Shown: piece after piece, positions 1 through 8,956 of the stretch
Numbering within the stretch: position 1 is the stretch's first letter
Layout of the letters: each line of letters starts with the position of its first letter
Notes under the pieces: model-generated
What the model was told of the DNA's origin: nothing
What the model saw: only the letters and a program-made list of their open reading frames with translations
Databases searched by the model: none
Translations under genes and position numbers: made by a program
From: Neptunomonas antarctica
GTDB taxonomy: Bacteria; Pseudomonadota; Gammaproteobacteria; Pseudomonadales; Balneatricaceae
Length of the DNA: 64,000 bases
Assembly (NCBI RefSeq): GCF_001305295.1
Contig: NZ_LJSI01000023.1
Span: 62,001 to 126,000, forward strand
Direction: 5' to 3'

Positions 1-59
1 TGTTCGGCGGGATAGCTCTTTTGTGCCTGCTAGGATTACTACAGCGCAGGAGAGCATAG
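1..59 (+). CDS. C-terminal tail of a BatA-like VWA membrane protein (partial)
   Basis: Only the last 18 codons are in the window, read in frame from base 3 and ending with TAG at 57-59. The encoded tail is a hydrophobic Leu-rich helix followed by Gln-Arg-Arg-Arg-Ala. This is what the C-terminal transmembrane anchor of BatA-type VWA proteins looks like. The next gene's ATG follows the stop with no gap, and the order VWA protein, VWA/TPR protein, BatD is typical of Bat operons. The family assignment rests on context because the VWA domain itself lies outside the window. Confidence 0.6.
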   Translation, partial: FGGIALLCLLGLLQRRRA

Positions 60-1982
60 ATGTTAGCTGCGTTTCATTTTGAGCAACCCTATTGGCTGCT
101 GTTATCGCCGTTACTGATTACGTTGGGGTACGTGTGGTTAAAGCGCGCTAACAACACACGTCAGTTCTGGTCGCACGTCTGTGATCCGGCACTGCTTCCT
201 TTATTAGTGAAAGATGGGCAAACAGCGTCAAAAAACATGCCGTTATTAATGATGCTGGTTAGTGTGTTGTTGGCTATTGCGGCGGCGCAACCGGTCTGGA
301 AGCAGCAGCCGTCGCCGTCCTTTAAACAAGGGGGCTCGGTGGTTATCGCCTTGGATCTTTCCGCATCGATGAATGCGACGGATATTAACCCCAGTCGCAT
401 TCAGCGTGCGCATTTTAAGATTGAGGACTTATTAGGACGTTTAGGTGACAGCCAGGTAGCGCTATTAGTGTATGCCGGTGATGCTTTTGTCGTGACGCCC
501 TTAACTGAAGATACGGCTACTATTCTGGCCCAGTTGCCCGCGATGATTCCTGACATTATGCCCTCTCAGGGTAGTCGTGCTGATCGCGCCATCACACAGG
601 CAAATGACATGCTGGATCAGGCCGGCGTTCGCGGTGGTGCGATATTGCTGGTCAGTGATGAGGTGGAGCCGGCTCAAATTGCTGCACAGGCGAGCCGTTT
701 AGCGCAACAGGGTCGGCAGCTCTCTATTCTGGCGGTGGGTTCTGCTCAAGGCGCACCGATACCGATGCAGTCCGGGCCATTAAAAGACAGGCAAGGTCAG
801 GTTATTCTGGCGCGTACTAATATGGAACAGATGCGTGAAGCTGCCGTCTTAGGTCAAGGAGTCGCTGTTGAATTACGCAATGATGGAGCGGATGTAAGCG
901 CATTACTGGCGACTTTTAACACGGGTAAGCGCGAGTTGGTGAAGTCTGATCAGGAAGTTGAGCGTTGGGTGGCTGAGGGGCCATGGTTTGTCTTACTGGC
1001 GTTGCCGTTACTCTTGCCTCTGTTCCGGCGGGGGATGTTGACGTTGTTATTACCGCTAGTGTGTGTGATGGGAATAGTGACGCCACAAGAGGCTAAGGCG
1101 GGTGTCTGGCAGGATTTATGGACGTCCGCTGACCAGCAGGCCGCCGCGCGTTATCAGGCCGGAGATAAGGAAGGTGCGGCGCAAACTTTTTCGGATCCGC
1201 GCTGGAAGCAGATTTTACAGTATGAAACGAAGGATTACGCTGCTGCGTTAGACAGTGTTGCTGAACCGGAAACCGCCGCTGACTGGTATAATCGAGGCAA
1301 TATTCTGGCACAACAGGAAAAGTTAGATGAAGCGATTGCCGCCTTTGACCAGGCATTAGCACGACAGCCTGAACATAAAGATGCTACCTATAATAAGCAG
1401 TTGTTGCTGGATCTGAAAAAGCAGCAAGAGCAAGAACAAGAACAAGAACAAGAACAAGAACAACAGAAGCAAGAAAAACAGTCACAAAATGATCCATCAC
1501 AAGATAAGCAGGACTCGGATCAGAAAGAGTCCGCTGAAAATCAAACGCAGCAAGATCAGCAGAATAAAGATAACCAGCCATCTGACAATACTCAATCAGG
1601 CAAACAGGAAGGGCAGGATGAAAAAAACGCTTCGGCCAAAACGCCATCACAAGCTGAACAAGCACAGAATGATTCACAAAGTGAGTCGCCCGATAAAACT
1701 GCAGAGCAAGCCAAGAATGCCGAAGCGGAGCAGGCCGATGATCAGAAAAAAGCGGCCAATTATCTTAAGCAACAACTGGATAAGAATAGGCAGAATGATG
1801 GCCAAACGCCGGCCGGTATTTCTGATGACCAACCGTCTGGAGCTATCAGTGAATCTGAACAAGCCCGACAGCAGCTCCTTAATCGAATAGTCGATGACCC
1901 TGCGGGGTTATGGCGTCGCAAATTTATCTATCAGTACCGCCAGCGGGCAGAAACGAATTCAGGTGAGGAAAAAACATGGTGA
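60..1982 (+). CDS. VWA and TPR domain membrane protein (BatB/BatC-type fusion)
   Basis: A 640-residue inner-membrane protein of the Bat group. Two hydrophobic segments lie near residues 11-26 and 61-78. A von Willebrand A domain follows with a complete-looking metal site: Asp99-x-Ser101-x-Ser103, a Thr near 147 and Asp200. More hydrophobic sequence follows around 310-345, then a TPR pair (about 375-465). The C-terminal third is an extremely Gln/Glu/Lys/Asp-rich, probably disordered tail that begins with a Gln-Glu repeat. It therefore joins a BatB-like VWA half to a BatC-like TPR half. Family members are linked to aerotolerance or to MoxR-assisted assembly; the exact function is unproven. Its ATG abuts the previous stop, and its end overlaps batD by 7 bases, so the three genes are very likely cotranslated. 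Confidence 0.9.
   Translation: MLAAFHFEQPYWLLLSPLLITLGYVWLKRANNTRQFWSHVCDPALLPLLVKDGQTASKNMPLLMMLVSVLLAIAAAQPVWKQQPSPSFKQGGSVVIALDLSASMNATDINPSRIQRAHFKIEDLLGRLGDSQVALLVYAGDAFVVTPLTEDTATILAQLPAMIPDIMPSQGSRADRAITQANDMLDQAGVRGGAILLVSDEVEPAQIAAQASRLAQQGRQLSILAVGSAQGAPIPMQSGPLKDRQGQVILARTNMEQMREAAVLGQGVAVELRNDGADVSALLATFNTGKRELVKSDQEVERWVAEGPWFVLLALPLLLPLFRRGMLTLLLPLVCVMGIVTPQEAKAGVWQDLWTSADQQAAARYQAGDKEGAAQTFSDPRWKQILQYETKDYAAALDSVAEPETAADWYNRGNILAQQEKLDEAIAAFDQALARQPEHKDATYNKQLLLDLKKQQEQEQEQEQEQEQQKQEKQSQNDPSQDKQDSDQKESAENQTQQDQQNKDNQPSDNTQSGKQEGQDEKNASAKTPSQAEQAQNDSQSESPDKTAEQAKNAEAEQADDQKKAANYLKQQLDKNRQNDGQTPAGISDDQPSGAISESEQARQQLLNRIVDDPAGLWRRKFIYQYRQRAETNSGEEKTW
1425..1460 (+). repeat. Hexanucleotide microsatellite (CAAGAR)x6 inside the VWA/TPR gene
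   Basis: One CAAGAG unit is followed by five perfect CAAGAA units, in frame, and encodes six Gln-Glu pairs. The next unit, CAACAG, looks like a decayed copy. Gain or loss of a unit would alter the charged linker length by two residues without a frameshift. Confidence 0.9.
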
Positions 1983-3703
1983 GGTCTTCCCGTGCATGGC
2001 TGATGGTTTTTTTACTGTGCTCCAGTCTTAATGTGCAGGCTGTGATTAAAAGCCAGATTAATCACAGCATGATCGAACAAGGGGAAACTATTCGTCTGAG
2101 TATCAATATAGCAGACGTCAATGCTGATCAGATCAACCTGCAACCGCTTGAGCAGGATTTTTCTGTGCTCGGGCGTAGTCAACAGTCCAGTACCGTGATT
2201 CGCAATGGCAAGATAGAAAGCTCAACAATCTTGGTGCTTACGCTGTTACCGAAGCGTACCGGCGATCTGCAAATACCGGCTATCAATATTGATGGCGATC
2301 AGACGCAATCTCATTCGTTACGTGTGACTGAAGTGACGCAGGCGACGGCCGTTGAGGGGGGTATAGAAATGCTATCTACCCTTTCCAGTCAGCAGCCAAA
2401 AGTGCAGCAACCGCTGATCTATAAGACTAATTTGCTGGTGGGCCGTCAGATTTTTAATGCGACGTTACAAGGCCCAACGATTAAAACAGGTAAAGCCTTA
2501 ATAGAAGCATTGGGTGAGCAGAAGCAGTCTCAGCAAACATTGAAGGGTCGGGAAATCACCGTAGTTGAACAAACCTGGTTGATTACACCGCAACAGAGCG
2601 GGCCTCTGGAGATTACTCCGGCACAGGTGGTCGGCCAGATTGAGACCGGTCGGCGCATACAAGTATTGGCACAAGGGTATCAATTGGACGTTGAGCCGAT
2701 ACCGAAAAATTTCAGTGGTACCGTTTGGTTGCCTGCTGAAAGCTTAATGCTGAACGATGTGTGGAGCGATGATCAATTTGCAGTGGGCGAGCCAATTACA
2801 CGCACTATTACACTTAAGGCCCAAGGGATAAGTAGTTACCAGTTATCCGCTATTACTCTGCCTGAAGTCGATGGTCTTAAGCAGTATGCTGCGACCCCAG
2901 ACGTGAGTCAGGACTATCAAAGTGACAAGCTGACCTCAACCATGACGCAGGAAGTGACGCTGATTCCCAGCGCTGCCGGCGCAGTGGTGTTGCCAGAAAT
3001 AAGCATTCCCTGGTGGGATGTGCAGAGTAACAGCGAAAAAACAGCCGTCATTGCAGCGCGAACTCTACTTGTGGGTCCTGCTAAAGTGGTTGCATCGTCT
3101 ACGCTCTCAGTTTCTCCGCCTTCTTCTCAGCTTCCTGTTCAATCAACACCTTCACCTTCACCTGCAACTACAGCCGAAGCAATTCAGGCCACGCTTCTCT
3201 CTCAGTCGGCTGCATCTGTCCAGCTGCCGGTTGCATCAGCTATTAATGCGTGGTGGATAGCAATCATAAGCGCCGTGGCCGGTAGTGTTGTCACCTTGCT
3301 TGTTGTGATGTTGCTCATCAAGCGCCGAAGTCGTCAGCCTAATAGCGGAGCCGATAACGTGGGAGAAGGTGCCGGTAATACGTCGCCTGCGCGGTTGTCT
3401 GCAAGTGCGCTGGCGATCAAGAAAGCTTGCGCTTCTAATGATTCAGCAGCAGCGCGTCGGGCTCTCATTGCATGGGGGCAACAGCTGTGGCCGCCGTGTA
3501 GCAATCTGAATCAACTGGCCGGGCATGTTTCTCCTGAATTGCAGCAGGCAATTGCGGTGCTGCATCGGCAGAGCTATAGCCAGACACCTGAAAGCTGGTG
3601 CGGTGAGCCGCTATGGCAGGCGATTCAGGGATATAAGGTTCAGCAGAAAGCCACGGCAAAACCACACACTGAAAAGCTGGAACCCTTGTATCTGTCGTCA
3701 TAA
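1976..3703 (+). CDS. BatD family protein
   Basis: A 575-residue exported, membrane-anchored protein. It has a signal peptide (about residues 1-22, cut after a Gln-Ala pair), a long periplasmic region of beta-sandwich character with the oxygen-tolerance (BatD) family pattern, a Pro/Ser-rich linker near 375-415 and one transmembrane helix near 425-450 followed by a basic stretch. A cytoplasmic tail of about 115 residues ends the protein. Its start overlaps the upstream VWA/TPR gene by 7 bases (ATG inside the final Trp-stop codons), indicating translational coupling. It is the last gene of the operon. BatD proteins are thought to work with the VWA partners at the membrane; no enzymatic motif is visible. 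Confidence 0.88.
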   Translation: MVRSSRAWLMVFLLCSSLNVQAVIKSQINHSMIEQGETIRLSINIADVNADQINLQPLEQDFSVLGRSQQSSTVIRNGKIESSTILVLTLLPKRTGDLQIPAINIDGDQTQSHSLRVTEVTQATAVEGGIEMLSTLSSQQPKVQQPLIYKTNLLVGRQIFNATLQGPTIKTGKALIEALGEQKQSQQTLKGREITVVEQTWLITPQQSGPLEITPAQVVGQIETGRRIQVLAQGYQLDVEPIPKNFSGTVWLPAESLMLNDVWSDDQFAVGEPITRTITLKAQGISSYQLSAITLPEVDGLKQYAATPDVSQDYQSDKLTSTMTQEVTLIPSAAGAVVLPEISIPWWDVQSNSEKTAVIAARTLLVGPAKVVASSTLSVSPPSSQLPVQSTPSPSPATTAEAIQATLLSQSAASVQLPVASAINAWWIAIISAVAGSVVTLLVVMLLIKRRSRQPNSGADNVGEGAGNTSPARLSASALAIKKACASNDSAAARRALIAWGQQLWPPCSNLNQLAGHVSPELQQAIAVLHRQSYSQTPESWCGEPLWQAIQGYKVQQKATAKPHTEKLEPLYLSS

Positions 3704-3747
3704 CTTTTATAAAGAGCGCTTTGTAAGATTTGAGAAGTGAATAGGGC

Positions 3748-4218
3748 TTAATGTCGCTCAATACGGCATTGGCTACCGGGTACGTGGCTGTGTTCAGGCT
3801 GAGCCTCTGATGATTCTTCTATAGGATGATCAAGCTCACGCAAAATACCGCAGTCCCGGGTTGTGTGAGCTGCACGGCACTGGCTGCGTAATTCGATTAG
3901 TTGTGTTTCCAGTATCTGCAGTTCGGCCATTCTTGCCTGCACATGGTGAATATGTTCGTCGATTAATTCATTGATAGTCTCACAACTGGCATCGGGCTCA
4001 ACGCGCGCCTGCAGCAGAATCTTAATTTCGTTATGCGTCATCGCCAACGTGCGGCAGCGACGAATAAAAATCAGACGTTCCAGATGGCTATGATCATAGC
4101 GGCGATAGTTGTTCGCAGGGTCGCGCAGGGCCGGATGCAATAAGCCTTCGCTTTCATAATAACGGATAGTCTCAACGGTGATGCCTACCTGTTTCGCTAA
4201 TACACCTATTTTCATCAA
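3748..4218 (-). CDS. cadR: MerR-family Cd(II)/Pb(II)-type transcriptional regulator
   Basis: A 156-residue MerR regulator. The N-terminal winged helix contains the MerR signature (VGITVETIRYYESEGLL), a dimerisation coiled coil spans about 75-115, and a metal-binding loop follows. Cys79, Cys114 and Cys123 occupy the positions used by PbrR/CadR proteins for Pb, Cd or Zn. The His/Cys-bearing tail (HSHVPGSQC) also fits this subgroup. It is divergent from a P-type ATPase gene, with one classical MerR operator between them, so it most likely represses and activates that pump gene. Cd versus Pb versus Zn preference cannot be settled from sequence. It has no close partner on its own strand. Confidence 0.9.
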   Translation of the reverse strand: MMKIGVLAKQVGITVETIRYYESEGLLHPALRDPANNYRRYDHSHLERLIFIRRCRTLAMTHNEIKILLQARVEPDASCETINELIDEHIHHVQARMAELQILETQLIELRSQCRAAHTTRDCGILRELDHPIEESSEAQPEHSHVPGSQCRIERH

Positions 4219-4263
4219 CCGCTCCCAAATTGCTCTGCATTCGTCAACCTATATTCTAGGCTC

Positions 4264-4294
4264 TTGACCCTAAAGCAGCTTCAGGGTGTTTAAT
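4264..4294 (+). promoter_or_regulatory. MerR-type promoter/operator of the metal ATPase gene
   Basis: The -35 box TTGACC (4264-4269) and -10 box TTTAAT (4289-4294) are separated by 19 bp, the over-long spacer characteristic of MerR-controlled promoters. A 21-bp dyad at 4267-4287 fills the spacer, with arms ACCCTAAAG and CTTCAGGGT around a short centre. This closely matches the ACCCT...AGGGT operators of the CadR/PbrR/ZntR group. It lies in the divergent gap between the regulator and the ATPase. Confidence 0.88.
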
Positions 4295-4326
4295 GTTAAG
4301 CATACGACAAATTGAGGTTGGTCACT

Positions 4327-6615
4327 ATGGATAATTCGATAAGCAGTTGTTGTGGTTCAGCTACGGGTAATACCCCTCAGGAAAAGGAGCAAGGCAATGC
4401 TCCTCATATCGGTGAGACTTCGTGCTGTGCTGCTGAGCCTGTTATTGCCAGCCCGTTATCAGGATCGGTGAAAACCGCTGATGGATTACGTACGCCGATT
4501 CGTATCCTGCAGATGGATTGCCCGACGGAAGAAGCACTAATCAGAAAAGCGCTTGGTGAAATGTCCGATGTAATCAGTATGGAGTTCAATCTGATGCAGC
4601 GGGTCTTAACCGTTGTGCATAAGGAGAATTCACTTGAGGCGGTTCTGGATGCGATTCGATCACTGGGTTTCGAGCCCGAAGTGCCGGATGCAACGGGACA
4701 GCATTCGGCGGTGGTTGAGTCGAAAAAACCCTGGTGGCCGCTGGCGGTAGCGGCGGTTGCCGCGATAGCTGCCGAAGCGGTAGTTTGGATGGGACAGCCT
4801 GATTTGTTGGCTGCTGTTTTGGCTTTGGTGGCAGTGGCGTGCAGTGGTTTGACGACCTACAAGAAAGGCTGGATGGCGATTCGTCATGCTGATTTGAACA
4901 TCAATGCCCTGATGAGCATCGCTGTAACGGGAGCGCTTATTTTAGGGCAGTGGCCGGAAGCCGCTATGGTTATGGTGCTATTTACGCTGGCTGAGTTGAT
5001 TGAAGCTAAGTCGTTGGATCGTGCACGGAATGCGATTTCGGGGTTGATGCAGTTGACGCCTGATAATGCCACCGTGCAACAAACTGACGGTTCCTGGCAG
5101 GTAGTCGATGCCAAAAGTGTGCTGGTTGGCAGCATCGTGCGTATTAAGCCGGGCGAGCGGATGGGTCTTGATGGGCAGATCATTCGAGGCAGATCAACCG
5201 TCAATCAAGCGCCGATTACCGGAGAAAGCCTACCGGTGGATAAAGCCGAGGGTGATTTAGTTTTTGCAGGCACCATTAATGAAGCCAGTGCTTTTGAGTA
5301 TCGCGTCACCGCTGCAGCGAATAACACGACGCTGGCACGTATTATCCATGCGGTAGAAGAGGCGCAAGGTACCAAAGCGCCGACGCAGCGCTTTGTCGAT
5401 AAGTTTGCACGCATCTATACGCCCACGGTGTTTGCGGTTGCATTAGGTGTCGCTATTTTACCTCCCTTATTGATGGCAGGCCTGTGGTTCGATTGGGTTT
5501 ATAAAGCCTTAGTACTGCTCGTTATTGCGTGTCCGTGTGCGTTAGTCATATCTACGCCCGTGACGATTGTGAGTGGTTTAGCCGCTGCCGCGCGTCGCGG
5601 TATTCTGATTAAAGGCGGAGTGTATCTTGAGACGGGCCATAAGCTGGCATGGTTAGCGCTCGATAAGACAGGCACTATAACTTATGGCACGCCGGTACTC
5701 ACAGATGTTGAGGTGTGCTCTGGTCTTAGTGCTGCACTTAATGAAGATCCAGGTGCTGGCCTGAATGCGGGTCTGGGTATTGAGTCTTGCCGTCGCTTAG
5801 CGGTGAGTCTGGCGGGTCGTTCTGACCATCCTGTATCGCAGGCCATCGCGAAAAGCGTTGGTAATGAACGGCATGCGGACGTTGACGAGTTCGAGGCTAT
5901 TTCGGGCCGTGGTGTCAGGGGGATTATCGATGGGAAGCTCTACTCGCTGGGTAATCATCGTTTGATCGAAGAGTTAGGGATGTGCACTCCTGACCTTGAA
6001 AAGCGTTTGGATCTGCTTGAACGGCAAGGAAAGAGTGTTGTGATGCTGGTCGATGAGCAGCAGGTATTAGCGCTGTTTGCTGTGGCTGATACGGTAAAAG
6101 AGTCCAGCCGGGAAGCGATTGCCGAGCTGCATCAGCTGGGCATTAAAACGCTGATGTTAACCGGAGATAACCAGCACACCGCCACAGCCATTGCTCAGCA
6201 AGTAGGTATTGATCAGGCGCGCGGTAATTTGCTCCCCGAAGAGAAGTTAGCCGCCATTAAAGCACTGGAAGCTGACGGTATGGTGGGCATGGTCGGTGAT
6301 GGTATTAACGATGCACCTGCACTGGCACGTGCGCATATCGGTTTTGCGATGGGCGCGATGGGAACGGATACCGCGATTGAGACAGCGGATGTGGCGCTGA
6401 TGGATGATGATTTGCGTAAAGTATCCGCCTTTGTCCGGTTGTCGAGGAATACCCGTGCAATACTGATACAGAATATTGCGTTGGCGCTGGGTATCAAAGT
6501 GGTGTTTCTGCTACTGACATTGATGGGGATGGGGACTATGTGGATGGCGGTATTCGCGGATATGGGCGCAAGTTTGCTGGTGGTCGGTAACGGCCTGAGA
6601 TTGCTGCGCAAGTAG
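4327..6615 (+). CDS. cadA: Heavy-metal translocating P1B-type ATPase (Cd/Zn/Pb efflux)
   Basis: A 762-residue P1B-ATPase that exports soft divalent cations. It shows the membrane CPC motif (near residue 403), the phosphorylation motif DKTGTIT (Asp near 446), the HP motif (SDHPVSQAIA), TGES and GDGINDAPALA. The N-terminus has two Cys-Cys pairs (SSCCGS and TSCCAAEP), then a degenerate ferredoxin-like metal-binding domain with MDCPTEE in place of GMTCxxC, as in the Cd/Zn/Pb branch. I chose ATG 4327 because GAGG sits 9 bases upstream. A TTG at 4312 would add five residues and overlap that site. The adjacent CadR-like gene and 19-bp-spacer promoter indicate metal induction. ZntA or PbrA are alternative names. 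Confidence 0.93.
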   Translation: MDNSISSCCGSATGNTPQEKEQGNAPHIGETSCCAAEPVIASPLSGSVKTADGLRTPIRILQMDCPTEEALIRKALGEMSDVISMEFNLMQRVLTVVHKENSLEAVLDAIRSLGFEPEVPDATGQHSAVVESKKPWWPLAVAAVAAIAAEAVVWMGQPDLLAAVLALVAVACSGLTTYKKGWMAIRHADLNINALMSIAVTGALILGQWPEAAMVMVLFTLAELIEAKSLDRARNAISGLMQLTPDNATVQQTDGSWQVVDAKSVLVGSIVRIKPGERMGLDGQIIRGRSTVNQAPITGESLPVDKAEGDLVFAGTINEASAFEYRVTAAANNTTLARIIHAVEEAQGTKAPTQRFVDKFARIYTPTVFAVALGVAILPPLLMAGLWFDWVYKALVLLVIACPCALVISTPVTIVSGLAAAARRGILIKGGVYLETGHKLAWLALDKTGTITYGTPVLTDVEVCSGLSAALNEDPGAGLNAGLGIESCRRLAVSLAGRSDHPVSQAIAKSVGNERHADVDEFEAISGRGVRGIIDGKLYSLGNHRLIEELGMCTPDLEKRLDLLERQGKSVVMLVDEQQVLALFAVADTVKESSREAIAELHQLGIKTLMLTGDNQHTATAIAQQVGIDQARGNLLPEEKLAAIKALEADGMVGMVGDGINDAPALARAHIGFAMGAMGTDTAIETADVALMDDDLRKVSAFVRLSRNTRAILIQNIALALGIKVVFLLLTLMGMGTMWMAVFADMGASLLVVGNGLRLLRK

Positions 6616-6641
6616 CTCTGTGATGGCGCATAGGCTTCTGC

Positions 6642-6668
6642 AAAAAGGGGCTGCTGTATTGTAGCCCC
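6642..6668 (-). terminator. Intrinsic terminator of phaB
   Basis: Read on the minus strand: GGGGCT, a 10-base loop, AGCCCC, then five T residues. It lies about 20 bp beyond the phaB stop. On the plus strand the A tract precedes the stem, so termination favours the phaB direction. Confidence 0.75.
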
Positions 6669-6688
6669 GTCAATCATAAAGCGAATGT

Positions 6689-7432
6689 TTACGCCATATA
6701 CTGGCCACCATTAACCGACATGTTGGTGCCCGTAATAAACCCGGCATCATCGGCTGTCAGGAAGGCTACTGCACGTGCGACCTCTGCTGGCTGACCCAGG
6801 CGTCCGACCGGGATGCCTGCTACGATACTGTTCAGAACTTTTTCAGGTACCTGGCGTACCATCGGTGTATCAATGTAGCCAGGTGATACGGCATTCACGG
6901 TAACACCTTTTTTAGCACCTTCCTGAGCAATGGCTTTGGTAAAACCATAAATTCCGGCTTTTGCTGCAGAGTAGTTGGCTTGTCCGAATTGACCCTTTTC
7001 GCCATTTAACGAAGAGATATTAACGATGCGGCCCCAGCCACGGTTACACATCGCTTCAAAGACTGGCTGGCACATATTAAACATAGAGTTCAGGTTCGTT
7101 TGGATAACCGCCTGCCATTGCTCGGGTTGCATTTTTTTCAGCGGTGCGTCACGGGTAATACCTGCATTATTCACCAAAATATCAATGTGACCCTCTGTGC
7201 GCTCAATTTCCTCCAGCAAGCGTTTACAGTCGCTATAGTCGCAGACATCAACGGCTTTCATGGTGATATCGAAGCCTTGTTGCTTCATCTCCTCCTGCCA
7301 GGTGGCGGCTGCAGCCTCATGGCCGAGCGCAAAAGTTCCAATAACCTTACGGCCCTGTTCAATGAGTGCTTTACACATTGATTCGCCCAGTCCTCCGTTA
7401 GCGCCAGTGACGATGGCAATTCGTTGAGTCAT
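6689..7432 (-). CDS. phaB: Acetoacetyl-CoA reductase, NADPH-dependent (PhaB-type SDR)
   Basis: A 247-residue short-chain dehydrogenase that reduces acetoacetyl-CoA to (R)-3-hydroxybutyryl-CoA for polyhydroxyalkanoate synthesis. The cofactor motif TGANGGLG is at residues 9-16, NNAG near 88-91, and the catalytic Ser140/141, Tyr154 and Lys158 are present in ANYSAAKAG. Length and the C-terminal FITGTNMSVNGGQYM pattern match PhaB more than FabG. An AGGA ribosome-binding site lies just upstream. It follows the malonyl-CoA decarboxylase gene by 32 bp on the same strand and probably shares its transcript. No PHA synthase is present in the window, so the pathway link is by family. A broader 3-oxoacyl-CoA reductase role is the main alternative. 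Confidence 0.88.
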   Translation of the reverse strand: MTQRIAIVTGANGGLGESMCKALIEQGRKVIGTFALGHEAAAATWQEEMKQQGFDITMKAVDVCDYSDCKRLLEEIERTEGHIDILVNNAGITRDAPLKKMQPEQWQAVIQTNLNSMFNMCQPVFEAMCNRGWGRIVNISSLNGEKGQFGQANYSAAKAGIYGFTKAIAQEGAKKGVTVNAVSPGYIDTPMVRQVPEKVLNSIVAGIPVGRLGQPAEVARAVAFLTADDAGFITGTNMSVNGGQYMA

Positions 7433-7464
7433 CTTTTTATCCTTATATTTTGAGTAAATGCGTA

Positions 7465-8892
7465 TTAAGGTTTGTGATTGAGTAGTGTTTTAATCGAAGC
7501 AGAAAGGTGGCGGATTCCTTCACTGCTATAAGCCTGGCTTCGCTCTTCAATGTGAGGCAGGTCGTATAGATAGTTCACCATGAAGCCTGCCGATTGGCTC
7601 AAACCATTGTTCGAGGTATCCGCCATCCAGTTTAATTGAGCGATCTGGGCGCCGTTGCTCAGGTGAAAATGAGTCACCGAATCAGCAGTAGTGCCTCCGG
7701 CTCTTTCCGCTTTAGCCAGATAGTAAGCTGCCAGCTTGCTCAGTTCTGCACGTAGGTAGGAATCATCCCGCTGCGCTAGGGTTAGCGTCAGTGGCTGCAG
7801 CTGTGTGTGAGGTGGCTGTGTTTGTGATAACGGTGCCTGAGACAACAGTCCCTTAGATAACAAGATCTTACCGCCGGGTAGTTGTTCGAGTTCTGTAGGC
7901 GATTGCTGATGGATCCAGCGCATCAGACCGGGAATCGGGGATAACGTGGCGAACTGTTTCACATGTGGGAAATCATGCTGTAATTTTGTAACAACCCGTT
8001 TGATAAGGAAATTACCGAAGCTAATCCCGGCCAGTCCTCGTTGCGCGTTGGATATAGAGTAAAAAATAGCCGTATCTGCGTGATTAATATCGCCTACGGG
8101 TGCCGCTTCATCCAGCAACGTCTGGACGTTGTCTGAAAGGCCTTTCACGAGTGCCACTTCTACGAAAATAAGCGGCTCGTTAGGCATGTTGGGGTGAAAG
8201 AAGGCAAAGCAGCGACGGTCGGAGTCCAGTCGGTTTTTTAAGTCGTCCCAGCTTTTGATGGCATGCACGGCTTCATAAGCGATCAGTTTTTCCAGTAACT
8301 CTGCACTGGAGTTCCAATTGATCTGCTCTAGCTGCAGTAAGCCGATATCAAACCAGCTGATCAGTAGACGTTTCAGATCGGCTTCCAGCGGTTTTAATTC
8401 GGGGTGCTGGTTTTTTAACGTGAGTATCTGAGCCCGCATGTCGACCAAAAACTTGATCCCTTCGGGGAGTTCATTGAAAAGCGTCAGGAGCTTCGTTCTT
8501 GGCGGTTCGAGTACTTTTCGAAGTTGGCGGGCGGCTTCGGCGCGGTTGTCATCAGATGACGCTTGCCAGAGGGCGATATGCTGTTCAACATCCGCTGCAT
8601 TGGTATCGTAATGCAACGCAAGAATAGAGAGAAAGCGTTGTTGTCCGGTTGGATTTAACTCAAGGTAGCTTTTTCCTAAGGTGGCTGCACGGGCGCGTGC
8701 TGCCACTTCTCCGCCTTTATCTGCAAGACAATGATCAATCCATTCTCTGAGTATAACTTCATCATCGCTGCTTAATGTAGCGGATAAGTTGAGTTGTTCG
8801 AGTGTTGTTCGATTATCCGTTACGTCCCGCCATGCGAGCCGTAAATGACTCAATGTGCGTTCCAGGAAGCCGCTATTTGACGTGCTCTCCAT
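7465..8892 (-). CDS. Malonyl-CoA decarboxylase
   Basis: A 475-residue protein of the single-subunit malonyl-CoA decarboxylase family, which converts malonyl-CoA to acetyl-CoA and CO2. An all-helical N-terminal domain (about 1-165) precedes a GNAT-like catalytic domain. The family-typical stretches CFAFFHPNMPNEPLIFVEVAL (Phe/His/Pro-rich, near 240) and FYSISNAQRGLAGISFGNFL (near 290) are intact, as is the FATLSPIPGLMRW segment (near 320) with its Ser-Pro-Ile-Pro-Gly core. Rhizobial homologues are called MatA. GAGGTGA lies just upstream of the ATG. The gene is first in a probable two-gene operon with phaB and divergent from a MaoC hydratase gene. It could dispose of malonyl-CoA or feed acetyl-CoA towards acetoacetyl-CoA; no malonate transporter or malonyl-CoA synthetase is adjacent. 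Confidence 0.92.
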   Translation of the reverse strand: MESTSNSGFLERTLSHLRLAWRDVTDNRTTLEQLNLSATLSSDDEVILREWIDHCLADKGGEVAARARAATLGKSYLELNPTGQQRFLSILALHYDTNAADVEQHIALWQASSDDNRAEAARQLRKVLEPPRTKLLTLFNELPEGIKFLVDMRAQILTLKNQHPELKPLEADLKRLLISWFDIGLLQLEQINWNSSAELLEKLIAYEAVHAIKSWDDLKNRLDSDRRCFAFFHPNMPNEPLIFVEVALVKGLSDNVQTLLDEAAPVGDINHADTAIFYSISNAQRGLAGISFGNFLIKRVVTKLQHDFPHVKQFATLSPIPGLMRWIHQQSPTELEQLPGGKILLSKGLLSQAPLSQTQPPHTQLQPLTLTLAQRDDSYLRAELSKLAAYYLAKAERAGGTTADSVTHFHLSNGAQIAQLNWMADTSNNGLSQSAGFMVNYLYDLPHIEERSQAYSSEGIRHLSASIKTLLNHKP

Positions 8893-8956
8893 GCTTCACC
8901 TCGTTTAATGAAAAGGGACGGATCGTGCTTACTATCCACAAAGTAACAAAATAAAA

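Noticed and set aside
1489-1890. 133-codon frame overlapping the VWA/TPR gene in another frame
   Set aside because: It arises from the A-rich, Gln/Lys-coding low-complexity tail; its product is a Lys/Arg/Ile-rich artefact with no start signals.
3018-3260. 80-codon plus-strand frame inside batD
   Set aside because: It is a shifted frame of the Pro/Ser-rich linker; the Leu/Arg-rich product looks like a shadow.
6213-6677. 154-codon minus-strand frame across the end of the metal ATPase gene
   Set aside because: It is antisense to a fully conserved ATPase domain, has a Ser/Ala/Ile-rich shadow composition, and no family pattern.
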